Origin: Polyangiaceae bacterium
Lineage (GTDB): Bacteria > Myxococcota_A > Polyangia > Polyangiales > Polyangiaceae
DNA length: 64,000 nt
Direction: 5' to 3'
Assembly: GCA_947475525.1 (NCBI GenBank)
Contig: CANJMI010000004.1
Coordinates: forward strand, 124,001-188,000
Within the stretch, counting starts at the first letter, position 1. Each line of letters starts with the position of its first letter. This document shows positions 52,729 to 61,297 of this stretch, one piece after another. Under the pieces are notes generated by a model, which did no database searches, was not told where the DNA came from, and worked only from the letters and a program-made list of their open reading frames with translations. A program made the position numbers and the translations under genes.

Positions 52729-52771
52729 TTTTTTGACCGGCCGCCGGACAGTCCACGCCTAGCCGCTCATC

Positions 52772-53962
52772 CTACGTACGTGCTCCGTTCACGTTTGGAG
52801 CCAGCAATTCGAGTGGCTCGGCCATGCCACGAAGACTGTGGTTTCCACATACGCGGAACGAACGCTCGGTGGTTTCCGCGAAACGACGGCTCACGAGGGT
52901 GGACTCATCGAGTGTGCGACACAGGCTCGCGATCCGCGCAGCGGCGTTCACGGCCTCGCCGATCACGGTGAAATCGAGCCGACCGGGCGCACCGACGTTC
53001 CCATAAATGACCTCGCCCGTGTGGAGCCCCACCCCACTCTGCATGGGGATCCGGGACCGTTGGGATTGCGCCACCTCAGCAAGGTGAAGCTCCGCCGCCG
53101 CATCCAAAGCACAATCGACAGCGCGACGCCAATCATCGCCTTTCACGGGGAAAATCGCCAAGAGCGCGTCCCCCATGAACTTGAGCACCTCGCCCTCGTT
53201 GCGATGCACGCAATCCACGGCGAGTTCAAACCAGGCGTCGAGCGCGCTCACGATCGCCTCATCCCCATAGCGACGCGTGAGGGTCGTGAAGCTCCGTACG
53301 TCGGAAAACCAGATCGCCGCTCGAATGCGCTCGCTCTCACCGCGATGAATGCGACCAGAGAGGACACGCGGCCCAGTTCGAGGACCGAGATACGTCTCCA
53401 CGATCGTGCGCGACAACCGACGGCTCTCGAACGCCTCGACCACCAGCGACACCGTCGGACCGACGCTCGAGAGGACGACGACCTGCGCGTCCGTCCACCC
53501 CTCCGCGAGGCTCGTCCAGATGGAGAGGACGTGAACGTCGCCACTCGCTGTGCGGATCGGCAGAGCGAGGTAGTCGGTCGCCCCTAAGCGCGCGAATTCA
53601 TCGATGATGTCGAAGCGCCCCAAGCCCTCCCCGTGCCCCAAGCGGAGCCGCAACGGCGTGCTTCTCATCATGACGACCTGGAGCGGACTCTCGGCATGCT
53701 CGCGCGAGTCGAGGAAGCCCCATGGACGCTCGAGCTTGACGACAGCGCGCGACACGTTGCTCCAACCGAAAGCAATCCCGGCTAGCGCAGGATGCAACGT
53801 CAACACGGCTAGATTCACGCGCCCGGGAGCGAAACCATGGTCGACGAGCCAACTCGCGATCGTTTGGACGACCACGTCGAGCTCGAGCGTCGTCGACGCG
53901 ACTTGGACGATGCTCTCTAAAAGGTCGCTGCTCTCGTTTTCCGCTGAGTATTTTTTACTCAT
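52772..53962 (-). CDS. class III adenylate/guanylate cyclase
   Basis: 396 residues from ATG 53962, with GGAGAGGGG as ribosome-binding site. The N-terminal ~210 residues look like a GAF-type sensor with hydrophobic strands (TDYLALPIRTASGDVHVLSIW). The cyclase homology domain follows: FSDVRSFTTLTRRYGDE (metal-binding Asp), NEGEVLKFMGDALLAIFPV (second metal Asp) and AVNAAARI. Substrate-specifying residues fit adenylate more than guanylate, but this is uncertain. There is no membrane segment. Upstream is the 54.0-kb relic region. Confidence 0.88.
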   Translation of the reverse strand: MSKKYSAENESSDLLESIVQVASTTLELDVVVQTIASWLVDHGFAPGRVNLAVLTLHPALAGIAFGWSNVSRAVVKLERPWGFLDSREHAESPLQVVMMRSTPLRLRLGHGEGLGRFDIIDEFARLGATDYLALPIRTASGDVHVLSIWTSLAEGWTDAQVVVLSSVGPTVSLVVEAFESRRLSRTIVETYLGPRTGPRVLSGRIHRGESERIRAAIWFSDVRSFTTLTRRYGDEAIVSALDAWFELAVDCVHRNEGEVLKFMGDALLAIFPVKGDDWRRAVDCALDAAAELHLAEVAQSQRSRIPMQSGVGLHTGEVIYGNVGAPGRLDFTVIGEAVNAAARIASLCRTLDESTLVSRRFAETTERSFRVCGNHSLRGMAEPLELLAPNVNGART

Positions 53963-54015
53963 ATCCCCTCTCCAAAAAGAAGTTACTCGTGAACCAGCGT
54001 TGGAGCGCGGCATTC

Positions 54016-54080
54016 CGCACAAGGGCGTCCCGGCCCAGCCGAGCCGCCTCGCTGGGCAAAGCTGTGGTCGGCCGCGCGTT
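54016..54080 (+). pseudogene. fragment duplicated from the TPR end of the VIT/vWA gene
   Basis: Sixty-five bases match 60824-60888 with few mismatches. Translated in the frame of the parent, they read AQGRPGPAEPPRWAKLWSAAR against AQGRPGPDDPRRWAKLWSAAR. The frame carries on to a TAG near 54103 without further similarity. No start codon or complete domain is present, so it is a copied fragment, not a gene. Confidence 0.8.
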
Positions 54081-54106
54081 ATCGGACACCTTGGTCGAGG
54101 GGTAGT

Positions 54107-54354
54107 GTGATCGAGCGGATCGGACGTCGATTCCCTCGCGCGCCCGTGGCGAAGGCGACGAAGAGAGCGACCTCGACGTGCTGGTTTGTGTCCGCGACCT
54201 CACGCGTTCCGAGCGGCGCGAGGCGCTCGATGTGGTTTACGACCTCGAGCTCGCGCTCGGCGTTCGCATCGACCTTATCTTGCGAGATGCTGAGCCTGCC
54301 GCTCTCGGTGCGGCGCTCGCAAGCGAGATCCTGCGCGACGGAGTAGCCGTGTGA
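54107..54354 (+). pseudogene. MNT-type nucleotidyltransferase with frameshift (partner of HEPN)
   Basis: The 3' frame (ending TGA 54352-54354) reads SRARGEGDEESDLDVLV and VRIDLILRD, the catalytic GSRARGE...SDxD signature of minimal nucleotidyltransferases. The 5' part (GTG 54107, VIERIGRRF) is in another frame; the change comes at TTCCC just before TCGCGC, consistent with loss of one base at the Gly of FGSRARG. The TGA overlaps the HEPN ATG. If translation is not frameshifted, the antitoxin half is dead while the toxin half is intact. Confidence 0.75.
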
Positions 54355-54749
54355 TGGACGTCGACCGCACCGCAACCCACGACGCGCTCGCGCTCGCTCG
54401 CGACACCCTTGCGGCCGCCGAGACGCTCGCGAACGCCGGGTTTGCGAGACACGCTGTCGGGCGCTCCTACTACGCCGTGTACCACGCCGCCTGCGCGCTC
54501 CTTGCGACGGTTGGACTGCGTGCACGGATCCACGAGGGGATGCGCTCGCTCGTGAACGAACATTTCGGCCGGACGGGCGTCCTCGCACACGAACACGCTC
54601 GCACGCTGCGGCAGCTCGCGGGTGACCGAAACGATGCGGACTACGACGCCGCGGCAACCTTCACGGACGAGGATGCTCGGCACGATCTCGAGCGCGCATG
54701 CGCTTTCGTCGACGCGGTCGCGAGCATCGTGTCTTCGCGTTCTGCGTGA
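54354..54749 (+). CDS. HEPN-domain protein
   Basis: 131 residues from ATG 54354. An all-helical HEPN domain of the UPF0332 type: GRSYYAVYHAACALLATVG, IHEGMRSLVNEHFGRTG, and DRNDADYD. In HEPN/MNT toxin-antitoxin pairs the HEPN part is the RNase-like toxin and the MNT partner AMPylates it. The gene seems intact while its MNT partner is frameshifted, which raises the question whether it is still toxic or has lost activity. I see no clear RX4-6H motif. Confidence 0.82.
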   Translation: MDVDRTATHDALALARDTLAAAETLANAGFARHAVGRSYYAVYHAACALLATVGLRARIHEGMRSLVNEHFGRTGVLAHEHARTLRQLAGDRNDADYDAAATFTDEDARHDLERACAFVDAVASIVSSRSA

Positions 54750-54847
54750 GAAGCGAGCTATTCGAACACGATAGCGCGCAAGCTTGAGTGAATTTGTGTG
54801 AGCCGGATTTGGCCCACACGCACGGGATTGCCGGACGGTTACGTCAT

Positions 54848-55056
54848 CGCGCTACGCTCGCGCCGGATGACGGACCGAATGCCCCGGGAAGTCTTCGTTC
54901 ACGTCCGATTTCATTCGTGCCCACGGAGGATCCGCCCGGGCGTTTCTGAACGCGAGTAGGCCCCCAGAGCCACGGCTCGCACGGGCCAACCAGCGCGTGC
55001 TCGAGCGCGATCTTCGACGCTCGACACGAAAGGAACTGGCGAAGGCTCCCCCGTGA
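54848..55056 (+). pseudogene. relic with copied start of the right-edge gene
   Basis: Bases 54848-54880 resemble 63826-63861 (about 33 of 36), including the start MTDRM against MTDLM; then similarity is lost. In another frame, 54889-55056 is an open stretch (KSSFTSDFIRAHGG, then RANQRVLERDLRRS and a TGA) with coding-like composition but no start or family. I read it as decayed coding DNA. The surrounding gap (54750-55195) otherwise holds only an inverted repeat GTGTG..CACAC near 54800 and the leader of the NtrC-type gene. Confidence 0.5.
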
Positions 55057-55195
55057 CGCCGCAGGTCGGCTCATCCGCATACGGCGCATTGAAGAAGCGC
55101 CCTACCCTCGTGCGGGCGTGCAGGCCCCGAAACGGCGCCGCAAACATTGCGAAGCTGGCGCCGTAAACTAAGAAATGTTTTCATGGGCGCATCCC

Positions 55196-56566
55196 ATGAA
55201 ACGCGTTTTGGTAGTCGATGACGAAGAGAATCTGCGGCTCGTCTTGCGCACGTTTCTCAAGCGACAAGGCTACGAAGTCGAGGTCGCAGACAACGGCGCA
55301 TCCGCGCTACTCAAGGTTGAAACGTTCGGCCCCGACGTCATCCTGACCGACGTCCGCATGCCGCAGATGGGCGGGCTCGATCTCCTCGCGACGCTGAAGG
55401 CGAAAGGGAACCGCGCCACGGTGATCGTGATGAGCGCGTACGGCAACGTCGAGCTCGCGCTCGAGGCGATGAAGGCCGGCGCTTACGATTATTTGCAGAA
55501 GCCTTTCAAGAACGAGGAAGTGCTCCTCACGCTGAAAAAGGCCGAGGAGCGAGAGAGCCTGCGCCGCGAGAACCACGCGCTCCGCCAGGAGGTCATGAAG
55601 GACAACGCCTTCGAGTCGATGATCGCCAAAGGCGACGCGATGAAAGCCATTTGGAGGACGATAACGAAGGTCGCGGAGTTCAAGACCACGGCCCTTATCA
55701 CCGGCGAGAGCGGCGTCGGTAAGGAACTCGTCGCGCGGGCGCTCCATCAACGGTCGACGCGCTCGTCCAAGGCCTTCGTGGCCGTGAATTGTGGAGCCAT
55801 CCCCGAAGCGCTGCTCGAGAGCGAGCTCTTCGGTCACAAGCGTGGGGCATTCACCGACGCGCAAGCCGACCGTATCGGCCTCTTCGAACAAGCCGATGGC
55901 GGGCTGCTCTTCCTCGACGAGATTGGCGAGTTGCCGCTTACGCTCCAAGTCAAGCTCCTGCGCGTGCTTCAGGACGGCACTATCCGACGCGTCGGTGACA
56001 ATCGCGACCTCACCGTGGATGTTCGCATCGTCACGGCGACGCACCGCGACCTCAACGCCGAAGTGAAGGCCGGACGCTTCCGCGAGGACCTCTTCTACCG
56101 AATCAACGTGCTCCATTTGCATGTCCCGCCTCTGCGCGAACGGCGCGAAGACGTCACGCTGCTCATCGACTACTTCATCGACCGAAACAACGGACGACTC
56201 GGCACGCGCATCCGCGCGATCACACCAGAGGCCCGTAAATTGCTGATGGAATACGCGTGGCCTGGCAACGTGCGCGAACTCGAAAACGTGATCGAACGCG
56301 CTATGGTCCTCGCCGAAAGCGACACCCTCACGGCCACCGATTTGCCCGACCGCGTGCATCTCGCCCAGGACCCCGTGCGGGCGCAGCTCGCGAGCGGAGA
56401 GCTATCGATCAAGAAGACCGCGCGACTGATCGAAGAGGTGCTGATTCGCCGCGCGCTCGTCCAGACGAAAGGCAATCGCACGCGCGCCGCCGCCCTGCTC
56501 GAGATAAGCCACCGGGCCCTGCTCTACAAGATCAAGGACTACGCGATCGATCAGGGCAGCACATGA
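55196..56566 (+). CDS. NtrC-family response regulator (receiver, AAA+, Fis HTH)
   Basis: 456 residues from ATG 55196 ([12 protein letters not shown]); the relic copy at 42400 has a stop just upstream of the same codon, which supports this start. Receiver domain with phospho-acceptor Asp52 (LTDVRMP) and Lys102 (LQKPF); AAA+ with GESGVGKE (170-177), Walker [11 protein letters not shown], and the loop GAFTDA (217-222) in place of GAFTGA. A Fis-type HTH is at the C-terminus. GAFTDA is a recurring variant, but its effect on sigma-54 use is uncertain. The cognate kinase is not adjacent. Overlaps the GNAT gene by four bases. Confidence 0.94.
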   Translation: MKRVLVVDDEENLRLVLRTFLKRQGYEVEVADNGASALLKVETFGPDVILTDVRMPQMGGLDLLATLKAKGNRATVIVMSAYGNVELALEAMKAGAYDYLQKPFKNEEVLLTLKKAEERESLRRENHALRQEVMKDNAFESMIAKGDAMKAIWRTITKVAEFKTTALITGESGVGKELVARALHQRSTRSSKAFVAVNCGAIPEALLESELFGHKRGAFTDAQADRIGLFEQADGGLLFLDEIGELPLTLQVKLLRVLQDGTIRRVGDNRDLTVDVRIVTATHRDLNAEVKAGRFREDLFYRINVLHLHVPPLRERREDVTLLIDYFIDRNNGRLGTRIRAITPEARKLLMEYAWPGNVRELENVIERAMVLAESDTLTATDLPDRVHLAQDPVRAQLASGELSIKKTARLIEEVLIRRALVQTKGNRTRAAALLEISHRALLYKIKDYAIDQGST

Positions 56567-57045
56567 TCACGGTGCGAGAAGCCCGTGATTCGGATGGGCA
56601 TGAGCTCGCAGCTCTCCTCGGCGCCGTGTTCGCCGAGTACGACGGGTGCGTGTTCTCCTTTGCGGAACTGCCCGAGCTCGCCGCAGTGGCTTCGACGTTT
56701 CGGGCGCATGGTGGAACGTTTTGGGTCGCGCACCGCGAGCACCACGGGTGTCCCGTGCTCGTCGGCTGCATCGGCTTCGAACCGCACGGCGCGAGCGTCG
56801 AGCTGAAGAAACTCTACGTCTCCGCGCGCGAGCGGAAGAGCGGCCTCGGGCAGCGACTCGTCGAACTCGTGGAGTCGACCGCACGAGCGCACAACGCCGC
56901 GTCGATCGAACTGTGGAGCGACACGCGTTTCATAACGGCGCACCGCTTCTACGAGGCGCGCGGTTATGTACGAGGCACCGAAGTACGCGAACTCCACGAC
57001 GCGAGCGCAACCTCGGAGTATTTTTTCAAAAAGTCGCTTGGGTAA
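56563..57045 (+). CDS. GNAT-family N-acetyltransferase
   Basis: 160 residues from ATG 56563 (ATGA overlap with the regulator stop). The GNAT acetyl-CoA motif is visible as VELKKLYVSARERKSGLGQRLVELVE, followed by AASIELWSDTRF and AHRFYEARGYV. The acceptor substrate is unknown. Its coupling to a response-regulator gene suggests either a protein acetylation role or a regulated small-molecule modification. A short hairpin follows. Confidence 0.87.
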   Translation: MITVREARDSDGHELAALLGAVFAEYDGCVFSFAELPELAAVASTFRAHGGTFWVAHREHHGCPVLVGCIGFEPHGASVELKKLYVSARERKSGLGQRLVELVESTARAHNAASIELWSDTRFITAHRFYEARGYVRGTEVRELHDASATSEYFFKKSLG

Positions 57046-57063
57046 GCTTCGTTTTGGCGAAGC
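57046..57063 (+). other. short inverted repeat after GNAT gene
   Basis: GCTTCG (57046-57051) and CGAAGC (57058-57063) flank TTTTGG directly after the GNAT stop. There is no T-run afterwards, so terminator function is doubtful. Confidence 0.4.
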
Positions 57064-57168
57064 ACGAGCCTGACGCCACTTTGGCCTAGCTTGGTCTAAG
57101 CTCTCCAGGCCGAGCTCGCGTGTCCCTAACTTGGCGAACCGTGTTGCTCGGGCGTTGAGAACCTGGCC

Positions 57169-60100
57169 ATGAGCGAAAATAAACCCTCTCGCGCGGTGCG
57201 CCTCAAACTCGGCCTGCTTGTGTTGGCGCTGGGCGTTGGCGCATTCTTCCTCCTGCGGACGGCCCCGCTGCCGACGCGTGCCGACGCCATCCAGGCGCGC
57301 CTCGAGCTCGCGGCCGGACCGGTGCTGGTGCTCAGCGCAGGACAAGCCGACGGCGATGCGCGGCAAGCGACTTCGGGGGCGCCCTTGCTCGAGGGCTCGA
57401 CCATCAAGGCCGGCGAAGGAGCGCGCGCGCTTGTCCGCTTACCGGATGGGTCGAGCGTATTTTTGCGTGCTGGCACTTCGGTAAAATTGGTGGCGAGCGG
57501 GCTCGAGCTCGACCGAGGCGAGTACTGGCTCGACGCCCCGCCCGCCGATCGTGAGCCGCTCGTGCATCGCGCCGGTGACGTCGTGCTCTCGGCGGCCGAC
57601 TCGGGGTTGTCGGTGAAGCGGACCGCCGACGGAGCGGACATCTACGTTGCACGTGGCATGGGCATCGTGACCTCAAAAGGCGGACGCATCGAAGTGCACG
57701 CCGGCGAACGCGCATCCATAAAGGGAGCCGATGCCCCGCAGGTGGCGCCCGTCGCATTCTGGGACGACTGGACCGGTGGGATGGCGGACGCCATCGGTGC
57801 CGAAGCGCTCGGTGCCGGCAGCGGGAGCGTTTACGGCATCGATGTTGGCGCGCCCGCGGGGACGCCGGCGACGCGGCTGCAGCTCAAGGCACAATCGGTC
57901 AAGGCTGTGCTGCGCTACGGCCTAGGCGAAACCAGCGTCGACCAGACCTTCTTCAATCCGAGCCCCCGCGCGGTCGAGGGTTGGTACTGGTTCACGGTGC
58001 CCGAAGGCTCGAGCGTCACGGGTTTCGCGGTCGAGACGGATGGAGTTTTGGTCGAAGGCGAGTTCATCGAACAGCGCGAGGCAGCGCAAAAATACTCGGT
58101 AGCGCGCTCGATCGGAGCTTCGCCGGCGGTCCTCGAATGGGTGGATGGGCGCAGCTACCGAGCGCGAATTTTTCCGGTGCCCGCGACCGGTACGAGGCGC
58201 GTCGTCCTCCGGTACATCGAGCTCAAACCTGCAAAGGACGGCAAGCTTTCTTACCTCTACCCCATGGCCCACGCCGCGACGCGAATCGGTGAGTTTTCGC
58301 TCAGCGTCGACCTTGGAGATGACGGCAGCAAGATGAAGATTGCCACCGTGGCCGATGCGCGGGTCGAGGAGAATGGTCGACTCGTCACCATGCGCCGGAG
58401 TGGCTTCACACCGCGCGCGGACTTTCAGCTTGAAGCGGTATTGCCCGAGCAGCGGCCAACCCTTTCATTGGCGCGTTTCGAGACGCACGACGGCAGCGCC
58501 GACTACATCATGGCGCGCTACTCGCCCGAGGTCGACTGGGCGAAAGTGAAGCCGATGCCGGCTGAAGTCGTGGTCGTCGTCGATACTTCCGCGGCGGGTG
58601 ACGAGGCCGCACAGCAGCTTAAGACCGCTGCTGCAGAAGCGCTGCTTCGGTCACTGAGTGAAGGCGACAAGTTCGCGCTGATGGCGCTCGATGTGCGTGC
58701 GCGCGTGCTTTATCCAGACAAAGGGCTGGCGAGCGCGAGTGAAGCTGAGATCGCGAAGGCCCTGGAGAAACTCGCGGGCACGCCGCCAGGCGGAGCAAGC
58801 GATCTCGCGGCGATGTTCGAGCCTGCGCTCGAGCTTCTGCATTCGAGCGAACAGCCAGCCATGGTTTACGTCGGCGACGGAATTCCGACGAGCGGGGAGA
58901 CGACCGGCGAGCAATTATCCGAGCACCTGCGTCGTGCACTGTCGAGCTCGCGGGCACGGCTCTTCGCGGTGGGCGTCGGGGCCGATGCAGACCACGCGCT
59001 CCTCGGCGAGCTTGCACGCACAGGTGGCGGGCGGGAGTTCCGCGTAGACGCGGCACGTGCGACGACACCCGTCGCGCTCGAGCTTACCGCCGCGGTCAAG
59101 GCGCCGACCATCACCGATTTTACCATCGACCTTGGGGCCGGCCTCGATGAACCGTTCGTGAGTGCGAGCGGCAAGGTGTCACGGGGCTCGGAGGTGGTCG
59201 TGCTGGCACGTTCGCATCACGTGATCGCCGATGAGGTCAGCGTGCATGGCCGCCTTGGGGGCGAGGCCTTCGACAGGAAGGTCAAAGTGTCGCCCGACAA
59301 GGGTGTCATCGCTTCGTTCGTGCCTCGGCTGTGGGCCGCGGAGTACGTGCGGCGGCTGCTGGGCGGAGCCGGCGGAGCGGATGCGGAGCGTGGTCGTATC
59401 GTCGCCCTCGGCGTCGACTACGGCATCATGACGCCGTTTACCAGCATCCTCGCGCTCGACAGCGAGGAGTCGTACTCGCGGATGAAAATCAAGCGAAAAG
59501 ACTCGCCACTGCGAGGCGTTCGCCTCAGTGAACTCACGCGCGAACAGGAGCGACGCTTGGCATTGACGTTCGAGGCCCAGCCCGCCTCGGTCAGTGTCGG
59601 CTGCTCCAAGAAAAGCGAAGCTGCTGCCGCTAGTGACCCACGAAGCGAGTCGAAGGAGGCGGGCAGTCTTCCGCAAAGCGCCCGCCGGAACGAATCCGAC
59701 TCTATGCCACCCGAGGCCGAAGTCGCGCCGCCAGCGGGCGTTGACGCAGCGCCCTCACCGGCCTCGCCAGCCGCCCAAAAAGGCGCCCCGCCAGCCGCCC
59801 CAGGGCGCGCTGAAATGTCCGGTGACGAGTATGGGTATGGGTATGGCAGGAGCGGCGGATCCCGCGACGACGACAAGGAGAACAACAGCGGCAACCAGAG
59901 CAACCCGCTCGGCCGCGGAGCGCACACCGCCAAGCCGCGCGATGGCGACACCGGACTCCTCGCCACAACGCGACCGCCGCCGCCGCCGCCGCCGCCCATT
60001 GTCCAGACGACCTGCAGTGACGTGGCCGGTCGTCCGCTCGAGCAACGCATGTCGGTATGGCGAAAGCGCCTCAAGAACGCGACATCCGCCGGGGAACTGC

Positions 60101-61278
60101 TGACGAATTACAGCGCGGCAATGCGCGCATGCGAGCTCAACGACTGGCAGGCTGAGCGCGAGTTTTTGCGGCTGCTTCAGCGGCGGGTGAACAGTGAGGC
60201 CGATGCGCAGCTCGTGCTCGCGAGCCTGCGGTCGCGTCCCGACGTCCAGAAATTCGTCGCCAAATTGATCCTTCGCCGGGTCACCGACGAGCGCATCGTC
60301 GCTGCGGTGGAGCGCGTGCTTTTCGGCAGCGCCATCGACTGGAACGGCGCCGACCTCGAGCTCGCGGAGATAGCCGACCTGGACAAACGCATCCTCAAGT
60401 TGCGCGGACTTATGACCCGTGCGCCGGACGATCCCAACGGTGATCTGAGACTTGTGAAGCTGTTGGTGACCAGTGGCAAAAGCGACGAAGCGCTGACCGT
60501 CGGACGTCGCCTGCGCGATCACGGCCTGCTGACGGTCGGCACGGCCCGCCAGCTCGGCGATGTACTGGCGCGCGCCAAGCTCGAGGATGAAGCCATTCGT
60601 ACGTACTCCGAGATCGTCGAGTTCGATCCGGACAACCTGGAGTCGCGCCAGTTGCTCGGTGACACGTACCTCGCGCGGGGCTGGTACGAGCCGGCGTATC
60701 GCCAATACAAAACCGCAACGGAGATGTCGGCAGGCGAACCGCTCGCGTGGTTGCGTTTGGCAGGCGCAGCAGCGGGCACGGGCCGCATCGATGAAGCGTT
60801 GCGACTCGAGCGGCAAGTGGCGACCGCACAAGGGCGTCCCGGCCCAGACGATCCGCGGCGCTGGGCAAAATTGTGGTCGGCCGCGCGGTTGGGGCGCCTT
60901 TTGGCGAAGCCCCCGGCAGGTGAAAGCACCCCTGCTATCGAACGCAAATTGAAGGAGCTGCAGCTCATGTCTGGGCCGGGTACGCTGGTTATTCTCACGT
61001 GGGAAGACCTGTCGAGTGACGCGTTGCTCGTCTCGCTTATTGGGGCCGAGGCCATCGCGCTTGGCGAGCTCGTCGATGCTCACGCGATCGGGTTATCGGC
61101 GGTGCTCTTGCCCGCCGCCGACGCCACGCGCGTCACACTGAACGTGCGGCTCCGCAGTGCCCCACGCGACGAGAGCTTGAAGCTCATGCGACACGACCTC
61201 CGCTGGGATGGCACCCACTTCGACGTAAAAGTCAGCGACGTTGAGCTTGCCGCTGCTGCAACGAAAGTCGCGCTCTGA
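57169..61278 (+). CDS. large FecR-like / VIT / vWA / TPR envelope protein
   Basis: 1,369 residues. N-terminal membrane helix (about 11-27); FecR-like beta domain (about 75-190, GARALVRLPDGSSVFLRAG); VIT domain (about 235-370, AVLRYGLGETSVDQTFFN, RIFPVPATGTRRVVLRY); vWA domain (about 460-640) whose MIDAS reads DTSAAG rather than DxSxS. A beta domain follows, then a disordered Ser/Pro/Gly region (about 800-945) with a run of nine Pro, and TPR helices (about 1020-1250). VIT-vWA proteins are found on the surface of Gram-negative bacteria; adhesion or protein assembly is inferred. The MIDAS Ser change may weaken metal binding. Confidence 0.85.
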   Translation: MSENKPSRAVRLKLGLLVLALGVGAFFLLRTAPLPTRADAIQARLELAAGPVLVLSAGQADGDARQATSGAPLLEGSTIKAGEGARALVRLPDGSSVFLRAGTSVKLVASGLELDRGEYWLDAPPADREPLVHRAGDVVLSAADSGLSVKRTADGADIYVARGMGIVTSKGGRIEVHAGERASIKGADAPQVAPVAFWDDWTGGMADAIGAEALGAGSGSVYGIDVGAPAGTPATRLQLKAQSVKAVLRYGLGETSVDQTFFNPSPRAVEGWYWFTVPEGSSVTGFAVETDGVLVEGEFIEQREAAQKYSVARSIGASPAVLEWVDGRSYRARIFPVPATGTRRVVLRYIELKPAKDGKLSYLYPMAHAATRIGEFSLSVDLGDDGSKMKIATVADARVEENGRLVTMRRSGFTPRADFQLEAVLPEQRPTLSLARFETHDGSADYIMARYSPEVDWAKVKPMPAEVVVVVDTSAAGDEAAQQLKTAAAEALLRSLSEGDKFALMALDVRARVLYPDKGLASASEAEIAKALEKLAGTPPGGASDLAAMFEPALELLHSSEQPAMVYVGDGIPTSGETTGEQLSEHLRRALSSSRARLFAVGVGADADHALLGELARTGGGREFRVDAARATTPVALELTAAVKAPTITDFTIDLGAGLDEPFVSASGKVSRGSEVVVLARSHHVIADEVSVHGRLGGEAFDRKVKVSPDKGVIASFVPRLWAAEYVRRLLGGAGGADAERGRIVALGVDYGIMTPFTSILALDSEESYSRMKIKRKDSPLRGVRLSELTREQERRLALTFEAQPASVSVGCSKKSEAAAASDPRSESKEAGSLPQSARRNESDSMPPEAEVAPPAGVDAAPSPASPAAQKGAPPAAPGRAEMSGDEYGYGYGRSGGSRDDDKENNSGNQSNPLGRGAHTAKPRDGDTGLLATTRPPPPPPPPIVQTTCSDVAGRPLEQRMSVWRKRLKNATSAGELLTNYSAAMRACELNDWQAEREFLRLLQRRVNSEADAQLVLASLRSRPDVQKFVAKLILRRVTDERIVAAVERVLFGSAIDWNGADLELAEIADLDKRILKLRGLMTRAPDDPNGDLRLVKLLVTSGKSDEALTVGRRLRDHGLLTVGTARQLGDVLARAKLEDEAIRTYSEIVEFDPDNLESRQLLGDTYLARGWYEPAYRQYKTATEMSAGEPLAWLRLAGAAAGTGRIDEALRLERQVATAQGRPGPDDPRRWAKLWSAARLGRLLAKPPAGESTPAIERKLKELQLMSGPGTLVILTWEDLSSDALLVSLIGAEAIALGELVDAHAIGLSAVLLPAADATRVTLNVRLRSAPRDESLKLMRHDLRWDGTHFDVKVSDVELAAAATKVAL

Positions 61279-61297
61279 CGTATTCACCGCGGCCCGG

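Noticed and set aside
59971-59999. CCG trinucleotide run as a regulatory repeat
   Set aside because: It codes for the poly-proline segment inside the VIT/vWA gene.
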